Positions 38,929-47,670 are shown, counted from the stretch's first letter. The stretch: DNA of 64,000 nucleotides from Caldicellulosiruptor changbaiensis (GCF_003999255.1 NZ_CP034791.1:1032501-1096500), one strand, 5' to 3'. Numbers and translations are program-made. The notes: generated by a model not told the origin, from the sequence alone.

Positions 38929-39603
38929 ATGACAACTTTTGCTCTTGTATGTGCTGCAGGTAGCGGCAAAAGGTTTGGGGGTAGCACCCCCAAACAATTT
39001 TTGTTTTTAGAAGACAAAATGGTAATTGAATATTCACTTTGCGTATTTGAAAACTCACCTTTTATAGACGGTGTTGTAATTTTAATTCCAAACGGTTATA
39101 AAGATATTGGAGATGTACTCAAAGAAAAATACAAGAAAGTGCTCTTTTGGGATTATGGAGAAGATGAGAGAGCAAAGACGGTGAAAAAAGGCCTTGAACT
39201 TATAAAGGGTATGTGTAATTTTGTTGCTATACACGATGCTGCCCGTCCTTTTATTGATCTGGAATTAATAGAAAAATTAATTTTAGAGGTGAAGAGCAGC
39301 TTTGCAGTTGCACCAGCTGTGTCAGCAAAGGATACTGTAAAGTATGTAGTTGATGGATATGTACAAAATACAATTCCAAGAGAAAATGTCTATTTGGTCC
39401 AGACGCCACAGGTTTTCAAGTTTGATTTGATATATGGGGCGTATGAAAAGTTTAAAGACACCTGTTTTACTGATGATCTGCAATATGTAGAGGCGCTTGG
39501 CATAAAACCAAAGATAGTGGAAAATAGCAGTTTGAATTTTAAGATTACCACAAAAGAGGATATGGTTTTTGCAAAGGCCATTGTGGAGCAGTTTTTAAAA
39601 TAG
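38929..39603 (+). CDS. ispD: 2-C-methyl-D-erythritol 4-phosphate cytidylyltransferase
   Basis: The 224-residue enzyme makes CDP-ME in the non-mevalonate pathway. It has ALVCAAGSGKRFG (about 4-16), TPKQFLFLEDK, VAIHDAARPFI (about 103), VSAKDTVKYV (about 135), RENVYLVQTPQVF (about 151) and FTDDLQYVE (about 180). ATG 38929 is chosen, with GGGGGA 9 bases upstream; an ATG at 38914 overlaps that site. Its conserved GGSTPK codons form a strong hairpin (38973-38995). Confidence 0.94.
   Translation: MTTFALVCAAGSGKRFGGSTPKQFLFLEDKMVIEYSLCVFENSPFIDGVVILIPNGYKDIGDVLKEKYKKVLFWDYGEDERAKTVKKGLELIKGMCNFVAIHDAARPFIDLELIEKLILEVKSSFAVAPAVSAKDTVKYVVDGYVQNTIPRENVYLVQTPQVFKFDLIYGAYEKFKDTCFTDDLQYVEALGIKPKIVENSSLNFKITTKEDMVFAKAIVEQFLK
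38973..38995 (+). repeat. Terminator-like hairpin inside ispD
   Basis: GTTTGGGGG (38973-38981) is the perfect complement of CCCCCAAAC (38987-38995) around TAGCA, followed by AATTTTTGTTTTT. It lies in codons 15-23, which encode the conserved FGGSTPKQ segment, so the protein motif alone may partly explain it. Confidence 0.7.
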
Positions 39604-39647
39604 TAAAATATCTTTTGAGAAATCTTTCAAAAAGAGGTAGTTTGATA

Positions 39648-40463
39648 GTGAAGGTATATGCACTGGTTGGACCAAGCGGTTCAGGGAAGAGCTATAAAGC
39701 CTTGATTGTTGCTAAGATGATAGATGCAAACGCCATCATTGATGATGGCATTTTGGTGTATAATTCAAAGTTAATAGCAGGAAAATCGGCCAAAAAAGAG
39801 CCTACATATTTAGCATCCATAAGAAGAGCTCTTTTTATGGAGGATGACCATGCAAATGAGGTAAAGGAGGCTATAAAGAGGCTTAACATTGACAAAATAT
39901 TGATTTTGGCCACTTCAAAGCAGATGGCACAAAAGATTGCGCAGCGTTTAGAGCTTGGTAGAATTGAAAAATTTATTGACATTCATGAGGTTTCGACCGA
40001 CTCAGAGATTAAAAAAGCAATGACAACAAGAAATAAAGAAGGAAAACATGTGGTGCCAGTGCCAACATTTGAGATAAAAAAGGACTTTTCGGGGTTATTA
40101 ATATATCCTTTGAGAGTTTTTAAAAGAATAAATTTAAACGACTACATTATTGCTGAAAAAACAATTGTAAGACCCACATTTAGTTATCTTGGAGAGTATA
40201 CAATTTCTGAAAATGTTTTGATTGCCTATATAAAAAATGTATTAAAGAAAAATCCAAATATTGCAAGAATACTATCCATAAATCTTGCTATAAAAAACAA
40301 CCTTTTGTATATAAAAGTAGAACTTATCTTGAAATTTGGTTGCAATATTAAATTGGTACTTGAAAAAGTTCAGAGAGAGATAAAGGAAGAAATAGAATAT
40401 TATACATCAATAAATGTTGAATACATTCATCTTATTGCAAAGGGTGTCCAAGTTTTAACTTAA
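39648..40463 (+). CDS. P-loop protein with Asp23-like C-terminal domain
   Basis: This 271-residue protein starts with VKVYALVGPSGSGKSYKAL, a Walker A loop, and continues with ATIIDDGILV-like segments and KILILATSKQMAQKIA (about 80). After about residue 170 a different domain follows, with TISENVLIAYIKNVL and VELILKFGCNIKLVLEKVQ, which resembles the Asp23/YloU alkaline-shock fold. GTG 39648 has AGAGGT 9 bases upstream. It may be an adenylate-kinase-like or regulatory NTPase; the role is unknown and the second-domain call is by pattern only. Confidence 0.65.
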   Translation: MKVYALVGPSGSGKSYKALIVAKMIDANAIIDDGILVYNSKLIAGKSAKKEPTYLASIRRALFMEDDHANEVKEAIKRLNIDKILILATSKQMAQKIAQRLELGRIEKFIDIHEVSTDSEIKKAMTTRNKEGKHVVPVPTFEIKKDFSGLLIYPLRVFKRINLNDYIIAEKTIVRPTFSYLGEYTISENVLIAYIKNVLKKNPNIARILSINLAIKNNLLYIKVELILKFGCNIKLVLEKVQREIKEEIEYYTSINVEYIHLIAKGVQVLT

Positions 40464-40470
40464 AGAATTT

Positions 40471-41229
40471 TTATTTGTATTTTCCCAATTTTTCTGTTGC
40501 ATTTATCAGTGAGTTTCTAACCTCAAACGAGACAACGTTATTTGCATTTCTATAATCAAATTGTTTGTTAAACTCACATATGTTTTGATAAAGGCGAGAA
40601 ATTGCATCAAGCTCAATTTTACAGATTTTTTCAACAAAATTGTCAAGTTCTTTTGAGCGCAGATGGTTTTGAGAAAACTTTAATAAATCGCAAAAATGGT
40701 AGAAACAAAAGCCTTTTGAGCTAAGTACCTTTTGCTGAAACTCCTTTTTTGTTCTCCACATAAAAAAGAACACATCAAAATAATTTTTCATTCTTGCATT
40801 AATTCTTTCACATATGACACATTGAGAGTTTATATTTTCTAAAAATTGAAGCAAATTATTTAAAAGAGCTTCTTTTGAGGTATGGTTATTTAAGATTCGC
40901 TTTAAAAACCCTTCTTTTTTTTGAAAATTTAAAAGCATAAAATGTGAAGAAAGAATCTTTTCGAAATTAGTTTTTATTTCATGAAGATGAGTCTCTAACA
41001 TAAGACCGTAAGGAAGCTTATTTTTTTGCTCAAGCAACATGTGAAAATGTCGGGAGCAAAATCCTTTTTTATTTGTTTCAAGCCGTGAATCAACTTCCAT
41101 GACACTTTCACCTAAGACAATTTCCAAACACTGTTTTTCAAAGTTGTTTTCAAGATAACAAAATGCACATTCACAATCAACTGAGAAAGCATCATTTACA
41201 GGAATCATGTATATCTTTTCGTCACCCAT
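40471..41229 (-). CDS. Cysteine-pair protein, probably DUF6062 family
   Basis: This 252-residue soluble protein has two similar halves, each with a CxxC pair followed by a C-x(3)-H pair: CAFC (about 21) with FCSRHFH (about 57), then CVIC (about 117) with FCFYHFC (about 155). This suggests two metal sites of a kind shared by a repeated module. AAAGGAG precedes the ATG. It is convergent with the P-loop gene. The function is unknown. Confidence 0.65.
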   Translation of the reverse strand: MGDEKIYMIPVNDAFSVDCECAFCYLENNFEKQCLEIVLGESVMEVDSRLETNKKGFCSRHFHMLLEQKNKLPYGLMLETHLHEIKTNFEKILSSHFMLLNFQKKEGFLKRILNNHTSKEALLNNLLQFLENINSQCVICERINARMKNYFDVFFFMWRTKKEFQQKVLSSKGFCFYHFCDLLKFSQNHLRSKELDNFVEKICKIELDAISRLYQNICEFNKQFDYRNANNVVSFEVRNSLINATEKLGKYK

Positions 41230-41418
41230 TTGTTTTCAGCTCCTTTTTGAACTTGTATGCTCACTTTTTAATTTTTGCCATTTGATAAAAATATGATAAC
41301 TTTAATTTTACAGTTTTTGTGATGGTAACTCAATATTGAATTGTTTTAATAGAATATTTATAAAAAAATTGGGTATAAAACTTTTAAGATAAATATAAAA
41401 GCTGGAGTGAGAAATTTG

Positions 41419-43791
41419 ATGAAAGTTACACCCGACAAATTAAAAAGGTATGTAAACTTGTCTGAATTCAATTTTACTACTACTGATGAAGTTGAGCCAT
41501 TGAGATCAATAATTGGCCAAGAAAGGGCAAGAAAAGCGTTTGAGTTTGGCCTTAAGATTAACACAAAAGGTTATAACATTTATATGTGTGGTCCAACAGG
41601 TACAGGCAAGACAAGTTTTGCCGAAAGCTATCTTAAAGAAGTTGCAAACCAAAAACCTGCTCCAAATGACTGGGTATATGTATATAATTTTTCCAACCCT
41701 GACTCACCAATTGCAATTGGTCTTCCAAAAGGAATGGGAAGAGTTTTTAAAAAGGATATGTCAGATTTTGTTGAATCTGTTGTAAACGACCTAAAAAAAG
41801 TGTTTGCAAGCGAAGAGTATGAAAATGACAAGAATAATATCTATAACGAGTATCAGGAAAAAAGGACTCAGCTTTTAGATGACTTAGCTGAAGAAGCAAG
41901 AAGGTATGGCTTTGAAATAAAGTATACACCAAGCGGTGTATATTTTATCCCAATTGTGGATGGAAAAGCTATTTCAGAGGCTGAGTATCCTGAGCTTGAT
42001 AAATCTATAAGAGATGAGATGGAGAAAAAGATTAAAAAGCTTCAGCTTGATACGCAAGAGGTACTAAAGAAGATAAAGCTTCTTGAAAAAGAGTCAAAAG
42101 AAAAGATAAAAGAACTTCAAAAGAGAATTGCAGTGTTTACTATAAGTCATTATGTCTATGAAATCAGAAACAAGTACAAAGAAAATCAAAAGATACTTGA
42201 CTTTATTGACGGTGTTACTAATGATGTAGTGGAAAATCTTGAAGAATTTTTGGACAGAGACGATGAAGAACAAGGCTTATCTTTTCAGTTTCTTCAATCT
42301 AAAAAGACTCCTAATTTAGACAAGTACAAGGTGAATGTAATTGTAGACAACTCAGATTTAGATGGTGCACCTGTTGTATATGAGGTAAATCCAACTTACT
42401 ATAATCTCATAGGGAAGATTGAATATGAAAATGAAATGGGGAATGTTTTAGTCACTGATTTTACAAAGATAAAAGCTGGGGCAATTCACAGGGCAAACGG
42501 CGGGTATTTGATACTCCAAGCGAAAGACATTTTAAGCTATCCTCAAGCATGGGAGGCCTTAAAAAGAGTCTTAAAAACAGGTGAGATAGTCATTGAAAAT
42601 CTAAAAGATATTTATGGACTTTTTATTACATCAACTCTAAAACCAGAACCAATACCGGTGGATTTAAAAGTAATTCTGATTGGAAATGAATACATCTACA
42701 ATATCTTATATGCTTATGACGAAGATTTCAGAAAACTTTTTAAGATTAAAGCTGATTTTGACAGTGAGATGGAGTATACTCAAGAAAATGTATACAAGAT
42801 GATTCAATTCATAAGTTCATTTTGTAAAAAGGAAAATGCTTTGCCATTTTCAAAAGAAGCGGTTGAAAAAGTGGTTGAGTATTCATGTAGGCTTGTTGAA
42901 AATCAAGAAAAGCTCTCAACACGCTTTAATGACATTGTTGAGATATTGGCAGAGGCAAGCACATGGGCACAGCTTGAAACAAGCGATGTGGTAAAGAAAG
43001 AACATGTCATAAAAGCAATTTGCGAAAAGGAATACAGAAGTTCAAGATATGAAGAAAAGATAAATGAGATGATTGAAGATGGAACAATACTTGTTGATGT
43101 TGACGGCTATAAGGTTGGTCAGATAAACGCACTTGCAATTTTGGATGTGGGCGATTATGTGTTTGGGAAACCTTCACGTATAACAGTTACCACCAGCAGC
43201 GGCAGAAGTGGTATAATAAATATTGAACGCGAGGTGCAGATGTCAGGCAAGACTCACAGTAAAGGCATAATGATAATCTCAGGGTATATTGCTGAGATGT
43301 TTGCTCAAGATATGCCGCTTACACTAAATGCTACAATATGCTTTGAGCAGCTGTACTCTGGCATTGAAGGTGATTCAGCATCGGCTGCTGAACTGTGTGC
43401 TCTTCTTTCTGCCTTGAGTGATGTTCCAATTTACCAGGGAATTGCAATCACTGGTTCGATCAATCAAAAAGGAGAGATTCAGCCTGTTGGTGGTGTGACT
43501 AAAAAGGTAGAGGGGTTTTATTATGTCTGCAAGAAAAAAGGGTTTACAGGTAAGCAAGGTGTGATAATTCCTTATCAAAATATAAAGAATTTAGTTTTGT
43601 GTGATGAGGTTATAGAGGATGTTAAAGATGGCAATTTTCATATCTGGGCTGTAAAATCAATTGATGAGGCTATGGAGATTTTAACAGGTAGGAAGTTCAA
43701 AGAGATTGTGATGCTTTCAAAACAGAAGCTTAGAAGATATTTAGATAATCTTACAAATATAAATCAACAAAACAAAGAAAAGGAGGCGTGA
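41419..43791 (+). CDS. LonB-like ATP-dependent protease
   Basis: This 790-residue protein has an AAA+ ATPase region with Walker A GPTGTGKTSFAE (about 58), a long coiled-coil insert (about 180-260, rich in Lys/Glu heptads), and a C-terminal Lon (S16) protease domain with catalytic Ser in GDSASAAELCALLS (about 655) and Lys in GGVTKKVEGF (about 697). This is the cytosolic LonC/AAA_32 type of Lon relative. ATG 41419 fits GGAG 11 bases upstream; TTG 41416 is possible. The stop overlaps the potential GTG region of the nitroreductase gene. Confidence 0.9.
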   Translation: MKVTPDKLKRYVNLSEFNFTTTDEVEPLRSIIGQERARKAFEFGLKINTKGYNIYMCGPTGTGKTSFAESYLKEVANQKPAPNDWVYVYNFSNPDSPIAIGLPKGMGRVFKKDMSDFVESVVNDLKKVFASEEYENDKNNIYNEYQEKRTQLLDDLAEEARRYGFEIKYTPSGVYFIPIVDGKAISEAEYPELDKSIRDEMEKKIKKLQLDTQEVLKKIKLLEKESKEKIKELQKRIAVFTISHYVYEIRNKYKENQKILDFIDGVTNDVVENLEEFLDRDDEEQGLSFQFLQSKKTPNLDKYKVNVIVDNSDLDGAPVVYEVNPTYYNLIGKIEYENEMGNVLVTDFTKIKAGAIHRANGGYLILQAKDILSYPQAWEALKRVLKTGEIVIENLKDIYGLFITSTLKPEPIPVDLKVILIGNEYIYNILYAYDEDFRKLFKIKADFDSEMEYTQENVYKMIQFISSFCKKENALPFSKEAVEKVVEYSCRLVENQEKLSTRFNDIVEILAEASTWAQLETSDVVKKEHVIKAICEKEYRSSRYEEKINEMIEDGTILVDVDGYKVGQINALAILDVGDYVFGKPSRITVTTSSGRSGIINIEREVQMSGKTHSKGIMIISGYIAEMFAQDMPLTLNATICFEQLYSGIEGDSASAAELCALLSALSDVPIYQGIAITGSINQKGEIQPVGGVTKKVEGFYYVCKKKGFTGKQGVIIPYQNIKNLVLCDEVIEDVKDGNFHIWAVKSIDEAMEILTGRKFKEIVMLSKQKLRRYLDNLTNINQQNKEKEA

Positions 43792-43796
43792 AGTTG

Positions 43797-44300
43797 ATGG
43801 ATGTATTAGAAGTTTTGAGGGGAAGAAGAAGCATAAGAAAATACAAAAAGAACATGCCACTTGACAAGAAGACTATTGAAAAGATAATTGATGTTGCACG
43901 TTTTGCGCCAACAGCCCGCGGGAATCAAGGATGGGAGTTTGTTGTTGTAACAGATGATGAGCTAAAAAAACAGATTGCGCAAAAAGCGCGTTATGGAAGG
44001 TTTATAGAAGATGCTTCGTGTTGTGTTGCAGTTTTGTATGAAAAGGGATTTGAGTATATTTTAGAAGATATGGCAGCAGCCTCAACTTATATCTTAATCG
44101 CAGCAAAGGCGTTGGGACTTGGTAGTTGTTGGGTTGCAAGCTATAAAAAAGAACACTCTGAGGATGTGAAGAGGCTTTTGAATGTACCTGAGCATTTAGA
44201 GCTATGTGCGCTAATTAGCATAGGATATCCCGACGAAGATCCTGTGAGAAATAAAAAGGAGCTATCTTCAATCTTGCACTGGAATAAATACAAAAGATAA
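43797..44300 (+). CDS. Nitroreductase-family FMN oxidoreductase
   Basis: This 167-residue protein has GRRSIRKYKKNM near the start (FMN phosphate contact), ARFAPTARGNQGWEFVVV (about 36-53), DMAAASTYILIAAKALGLGSCWV (about 88-110 in two segments) and ISIGYPDEDP near the end. It is a short single-domain nitroreductase; the substrate is unknown. AGGAGG lies 10 bases before ATG 43797, so it is coupled to the Lon-like gene. Confidence 0.88.
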   Translation: MDVLEVLRGRRSIRKYKKNMPLDKKTIEKIIDVARFAPTARGNQGWEFVVVTDDELKKQIAQKARYGRFIEDASCCVAVLYEKGFEYILEDMAAASTYILIAAKALGLGSCWVASYKKEHSEDVKRLLNVPEHLELCALISIGYPDEDPVRNKKELSSILHWNKYKR

Positions 44301-44331
44301 GCTTAATTTTTTAGAATGGGGGGTTAAAAGA

Positions 44332-44724
44332 GTGTTCAAAGAACTTGAGATAAGGACAAAAGATAGGATTGACTTTGTAGACATTACAAGTAAACTTAAA
44401 GAGATTGTAAGACAGTCAAATATTGAAGAAGGGCTTATGACTGTGTTTGTTCCTCACACCACAGCAGGTGTTACAATCAATGAACATGCTGACCCTTCAG
44501 TTGTGAGTGATATCAAAAAACAACTTGAAAAATTAGTACCTGTAAATAACGGGTATAGCCACAGCGAAGGTAATTCTGATGCACATATAAAAGCAAGCTT
44601 GATAGGCTCATCTGTCAATATAATAATTAGAAACGGTGAGCTTATGCTTGGTACATGGCAGGGGGTATTTTTCTGTGAATTTGACGGACCGAGAAGAAGA
44701 AAAATATACGTGTATATAAAATGA
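44332..44724 (+). CDS. YjbQ family protein (UPF0047)
   Basis: This 130-residue protein matches the YjbQ/UPF0047 family: VFVPHTTAGVTINEHADPSV (about 43-62), NSDAHIKASLIG (about 83) and GTWQGVFFCEFDGPRRRKI (about 106-124). E. coli YjbQ has weak thiamine phosphate synthase activity, but the real role is unsettled. GTG start with GGGGGG upstream; it follows the nitroreductase by about 30 bases. Confidence 0.9.
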   Translation: MFKELEIRTKDRIDFVDITSKLKEIVRQSNIEEGLMTVFVPHTTAGVTINEHADPSVVSDIKKQLEKLVPVNNGYSHSEGNSDAHIKASLIGSSVNIIIRNGELMLGTWQGVFFCEFDGPRRRKIYVYIK

Positions 44725-44761
44725 TATATTGCAAAAGAATATTAAAGTGATAAAAGACTAC

Positions 44762-44817
44762 GCCTGAACACCTGCCAAAAATATAATTGCTTTTTTAAAA
44801 CGGCGGGTGTTCAAGGC
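44762..44817. repeat. Long inverted repeat upstream of tRNA-Leu
   Basis: The arm at 44762-44776 (GCCTGAACACCTGCC) is complementary, with one bulge and one mismatch, to the arm at 44802-44817. The 25-base loop has an internal T-run, and no T-run follows the stem. It may be the terminator of the YjbQ gene in an unusual form. Confidence 0.5.
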
Positions 44818-44828
44818 TTATATTATAT

Positions 44829-44857
44829 TTGACAAAGCACAAACCTTGTGCTAAAAT
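44829..44857 (+). promoter_or_regulatory. tRNA-Leu(TAG) promoter
   Basis: TTGACA (44829-44834) and TAAAAT (44852-44857) are 17 bases apart and lie 17 bases before the tRNA. Confidence 0.8.
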
Positions 44858-44874
44858 ATAATACGCAAAAACAA

Positions 44875-44959
44875 GCGGGTATGGCGGAATTGGCAGACGC
44901 GCTAGACTTAGGATCTAGTGGCAACAGCCGTGGGGGTTCAAGTCCCTCTACCCGCACCA
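44875..44959 (+). tRNA. tRNA-Leu (TAG anticodon)
   Basis: An 85-base tRNA with acceptor stem GCGGGTA/TACCCGC, anticodon loop CTTAGGA, a long variable arm, T-loop TTCAAGT and encoded CCA. Confidence 0.96.
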
Positions 44960-44994
44960 AGAGTAAAATCCTCTTGACAAGTGAGAAGGAAGAG

Positions 44995-45054
44995 ATTAAA
45001 ATATATAATTGCGATGCCGGAGTGGCGGAACTGGCAGACGCACAGGACTTAAAA
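44995..45054 (+). repeat. Left attachment repeat (attL), 60 bp
   Basis: These 60 bases are identical to 58716-58775. They cover the -10 region and the first 39 bases of tRNA-Leu(TAA), ending exactly with the anticodon loop. A TTGACA at 44974-44979 with a 17-base spacer to TAAAAT (44997-45002) shows that the original promoter is still here. Confidence 0.93.
45016..45054 (+). pseudogene. Truncated tRNA-Leu(TAA), 5' half
   Basis: The first 39 bases of tRNA-Leu(TAA), from GCCGGAG to the loop CTTAAAA, are followed by unrelated CTACCAAATATGG instead of the stem TCCTG. The complete gene is at 58737. The fragment still has a promoter but cannot make a tRNA. Confidence 0.93.
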
Positions 45055-45234
45055 CTACCAAATATGGATATAATTAGAAACCAAGAATTATCAAGGCTTT
45101 GAACATTTTAAATTTACACAATTGAGTAAAAAGGTCTGTTATGGTCATGAAATAAAAACAGGAGAACAAAGTATTATCCAAACGCAGCCACCAAACACCG
45201 AAAGAATAAAAGTAGGTGTGAGGTGGTTTTTATT

Positions 45235-46194
45235 ATGCCTAAACAACTCAAAGTCAACAATTCAAATTCAGATTGGGAAGACGCATTACAGCTTTTCTTA
45301 TCTTACAAAAAAGCACAAGGTAGAAGTGATTTAACGATTAGGGACTATGAACGTCACATCAGTTCATTTTTTAAACGTTACCCAGATTGTTTTAATGACA
45401 CAGAGAAGTTAAGAAAGTGTTTGATTGAGTATTTATCACAACCTATGAAACCAGTGACTTACAATCTAAGAATGAAAAACTTGAAAGCATTTTTGAATTG
45501 GTGTGTTGAAGAGGGTATTATTCCGACAAATCCCATTGCTAAATTCAAGCCAAGAAAGACAGATGACAGAATTGTTGAAATTGACATTGAAACACTTCAA
45601 AAGTTACTCCAGTTGCCAGATAGAAAGACATTTGCTGGTTTACGTGATTATGCATTGATGTTATTGACACTTGACACAGAAATAAGACCTAAAGAAGCCT
45701 TTTCATTGCTAAAAGACCATTTTGATTTTAAGAATTTGCAGGTTGTAATTCCTTCAGATGTGGCAAAGACAAGAGTATCAAGAGTGCTGCCAATCTCACC
45801 AGTAACAGCAAATGCAATTAAAAAACTCATCTCTTCAAGACATCCCCAATGGGATGACAGCGTTCCTGTATTTTGTTCAGTATCAGGAAAGCCTTTAAAC
45901 AGGTATAGATGGAATGAAAGAATGAGAGAGTATAGTAAACAATTAGGTGTGAAAATAAGACCATATGATTTAAGGCATATGTTTGCTTTGCTGTATCTCA
46001 AAAATGGTGGTTATGAATTGAGTTTGCAAAAGATAATGGGACATACAACATTGGAAATGACAAAAAAGTACGTCCACTTTACCCAGAAAGACCTACAAGA
46101 AATTCATGCAAAGGTAACACCGATTAACAGTTTGCTAAAACAACCCTTAAACAGGGTTGGAAATATAAAAAATCAAAATAAAAAGAAGGAGTGA
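45235..46194 (+). CDS. Tyrosine recombinase (integrase)
   Basis: The 319-residue protein has a SAM-like N-terminal DNA-binding domain (about 12-100, SDLTIRDYERHISSFF) and a catalytic domain (about 125-300). The first Arg lies in TEIRPKEAF (about 156), then RPYDLRHMFALLYL (about 240), in which Tyr takes the place of the usual first His of H-x-x-R, then MGHTTLEMTKKYVHF (about 266-280) with the second His and the Tyr nucleophile. GAGGTGG lies 8 bases before the ATG. Being about 180 bases from attL, it is surely the element's integrase. Confidence 0.92.
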   Translation: MPKQLKVNNSNSDWEDALQLFLSYKKAQGRSDLTIRDYERHISSFFKRYPDCFNDTEKLRKCLIEYLSQPMKPVTYNLRMKNLKAFLNWCVEEGIIPTNPIAKFKPRKTDDRIVEIDIETLQKLLQLPDRKTFAGLRDYALMLLTLDTEIRPKEAFSLLKDHFDFKNLQVVIPSDVAKTRVSRVLPISPVTANAIKKLISSRHPQWDDSVPVFCSVSGKPLNRYRWNERMREYSKQLGVKIRPYDLRHMFALLYLKNGGYELSLQKIMGHTTLEMTKKYVHFTQKDLQEIHAKVTPINSLLKQPLNRVGNIKNQNKKKE

Positions 46195-46202
46195 GTTTAA
46201 AG

Positions 46203-46532
46203 ATGTTATACCATTTTTATGATGAGGAAAGCAAAATAGACTTCTTTGTTGGCTACAGTGACGTGTTTAAAGACAATCAGGTTGCAGGTGGTGGTTGTTT
46301 AATTTTAGAGGAAATGGGCATTAAAAATGTTTATCTTCAAGTGAACAGAAAAATTGACAAAGACAAAAGAATAAAAGCGTGGTTTAAGCTATTAGAAGGG
46401 ATTGATAAGGCTTTAGGAATGTTACCATTTCAAAGTAGTGTTGTAAGAGTGTATGCCGACGAGGACAAGCTTTCAGGTGTAATTGCTGTAGTGGACGAAA
46501 AAGAAGACGCAGAAGTTGTTATGACATACTGA
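46203..46532 (+). CDS. Element-borne protein of unknown function
   Basis: This 109-residue protein begins MLYHFYDEESKIDFFVGYSD and contains VAGGGCLILEEMG (about 24) and VVRVYADEDKLSGVIAVVD (about 79). It is a soluble alpha/beta-like sequence with no motif that I recognise. ATG 46203 has AAGGAG 10 bases upstream. It follows the integrase within 8 bases, so both are probably one transcript, and it may be an accessory such as an excision factor, but this is a guess from position. Confidence 0.6.
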   Translation: MLYHFYDEESKIDFFVGYSDVFKDNQVAGGGCLILEEMGIKNVYLQVNRKIDKDKRIKAWFKLLEGIDKALGMLPFQSSVVRVYADEDKLSGVIAVVDEKEDAEVVMTY

Positions 46533-46805
46533 GACAAAAAAGTTGTATGCACAAGTTTAAAAGCAACCTGTTTTATGTAAACTTTGTCAAGTAGAACACA
46601 TGTTTGAGTATACCTTAATAGGGTATGGTATTAAGAAAAGAAATCAGCAATACCAAGCATTTGAATTGATAGCAAAATGCACAACAAAAATGTAGTATTC
46701 ACTATCATGTGACGTTATCACTACCTTTTATTTCAATAGTATCAAGCCTTTTAAAATAGTGCATTTTTCACAACACAGCTAAAAAATAGGGTTTTTTACA
46801 ACATT

Positions 46806-46816
46806 TGTGGTATAAT
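46806..46816 (+). promoter_or_regulatory. Extended -10 promoter
   Basis: TGTGGTATAAT, with TATAAT at 46811-46816, lies in the otherwise gene-free 46533-46940. A terminator follows 50 bases downstream. Confidence 0.55.
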
Positions 46817-46863
46817 AGTATATAGAAGGGTAAAAAGTGAACACGCAAAATTGAAAAAATTAG

Positions 46864-46908
46864 GCTGCCTTAAAGAAGTTTTAAAACTTCTTTGGGGCAG
46901 CTTTTATT
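46864..46908 (+). terminator. Terminator or attenuator upstream of XRE gene
   Basis: GCTGCC (46864-46869) pairs with GGGCAGC (46895-46901), with AAAGAAGTTTT/AAAACTTCTTT as the upper stem, and TTTTATTTTTG follows. It ends a transcript of roughly 85 bases from the extended -10 at 46811, or attenuates the XRE gene at 46941. The rest of 46533-46940 shows no gene. Confidence 0.75.
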
Positions 46909-46940
46909 TTTGAAAAACACTGGAAAGGAGTTGATTTGAG

Positions 46941-47154
46941 ATGACGAAATTAGAGTATTTGAAGAAACAGCATAATTTATCATCAGCAAAGCTATCTTTG
47001 GCAGCTGGTATCAATTACACTTTGTTGACTTCAATTGAAAGAGGGGAAAGAAAAGCATATCCAAAGGTAAAAAAAGAGATTGGCTGAGTTTTTCAATGTG
47101 GCAGAAGATGAGTTGTTCAATGAAGATGGGTCGTTGAAAGAGATTGAGGATTAA
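46941..47154 (+). pseudogene. XRE-family regulator, frameshifted
   Basis: From ATG 46941 (AAGGAG 10 bases upstream) the frame gives a helix-turn-helix (SSAKLSLAAGINYTLLTSIE) and then stops at 47087. Removing one A from the A7 run at 47069-47075 restores VKKRLAEFFNVAEDELF and an end at 47154, about 70 residues, closely parallel to the intact XRE protein at 47449. It is either broken by one extra base or restored by transcript slippage on the A-run. Confidence 0.8.
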
Positions 47155-47448
47155 TCTTTTTTCAAGTAACAATTGTGCAAAATCACGATTTTTAGAGGCA
47201 ATTTATAGCTTCCTAAAAGGAAAATCAGAAAGTAATTTAAGAAAAAAGTAGTTTTTTTCAAGCACTAAAACATTTGTGTAAAATATGATTGTAAGGTGAG
47301 TATAAAAGTGGGAAATTGTTAACAACTATGAGTTGTTTTGCTACACTATATTTAGGTTGAAGTAATTTTTAAAAAACAAGATATTGATGTTGCACATTAT
47401 TTTGAATATATTAAGTAGTGGTAATTAAAAAAGGAAGGAGTGATATTT

Positions 47449-47670
47449 ATGACAGTTTTAGAAAAAATTAGAAAAGACAAGGGATTATCTCAAAGCAAGT
47501 TAGGACTTGCTATTGGGGTCAATCCTAATATCCTTTCCCAAATCGAAAGGGGTTGGAGAAAGCCTTATCCCAAGTTGTTACAATCTTTGGCAGCATATTT
47601 TGGTATATCTGTCGAGGAGATAGCAAATCCTGATGGAACATTAAAAAAAGTCAACGACCAAATTGCATAA
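47449..47670 (+). CDS. XRE-family transcriptional regulator
   Basis: This 73-residue protein is a single helix-turn-helix: LEKIRKDKGLSQSKLGLAIG then NPNILSQIERGWRKPYPKLLQ and a C-terminal EIANPDGTLKK. It resembles the broken gene at 46941, so the two are paralogues. AAGGAG lies before ATG 47449. It probably represses element functions. The 295 bases before it are AT-rich with no gene. Confidence 0.88.
   Translation: MTVLEKIRKDKGLSQSKLGLAIGVNPNILSQIERGWRKPYPKLLQSLAAYFGISVEEIANPDGTLKKVNDQIA

Noticed and set aside
44848-45102. Open frame of 84 codons across the tRNA-Leu genes
   Set aside because: It translates tRNA sequence and has no ribosome site. The same applies to frames at 23229-23450 and 58838-59155.
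47069-47087. Programmed -1 frameshift in the XRE gene
   Set aside because: The restoring frame is +1 (loss of one A), not -1, so the A-run would need transcript slippage or an error.
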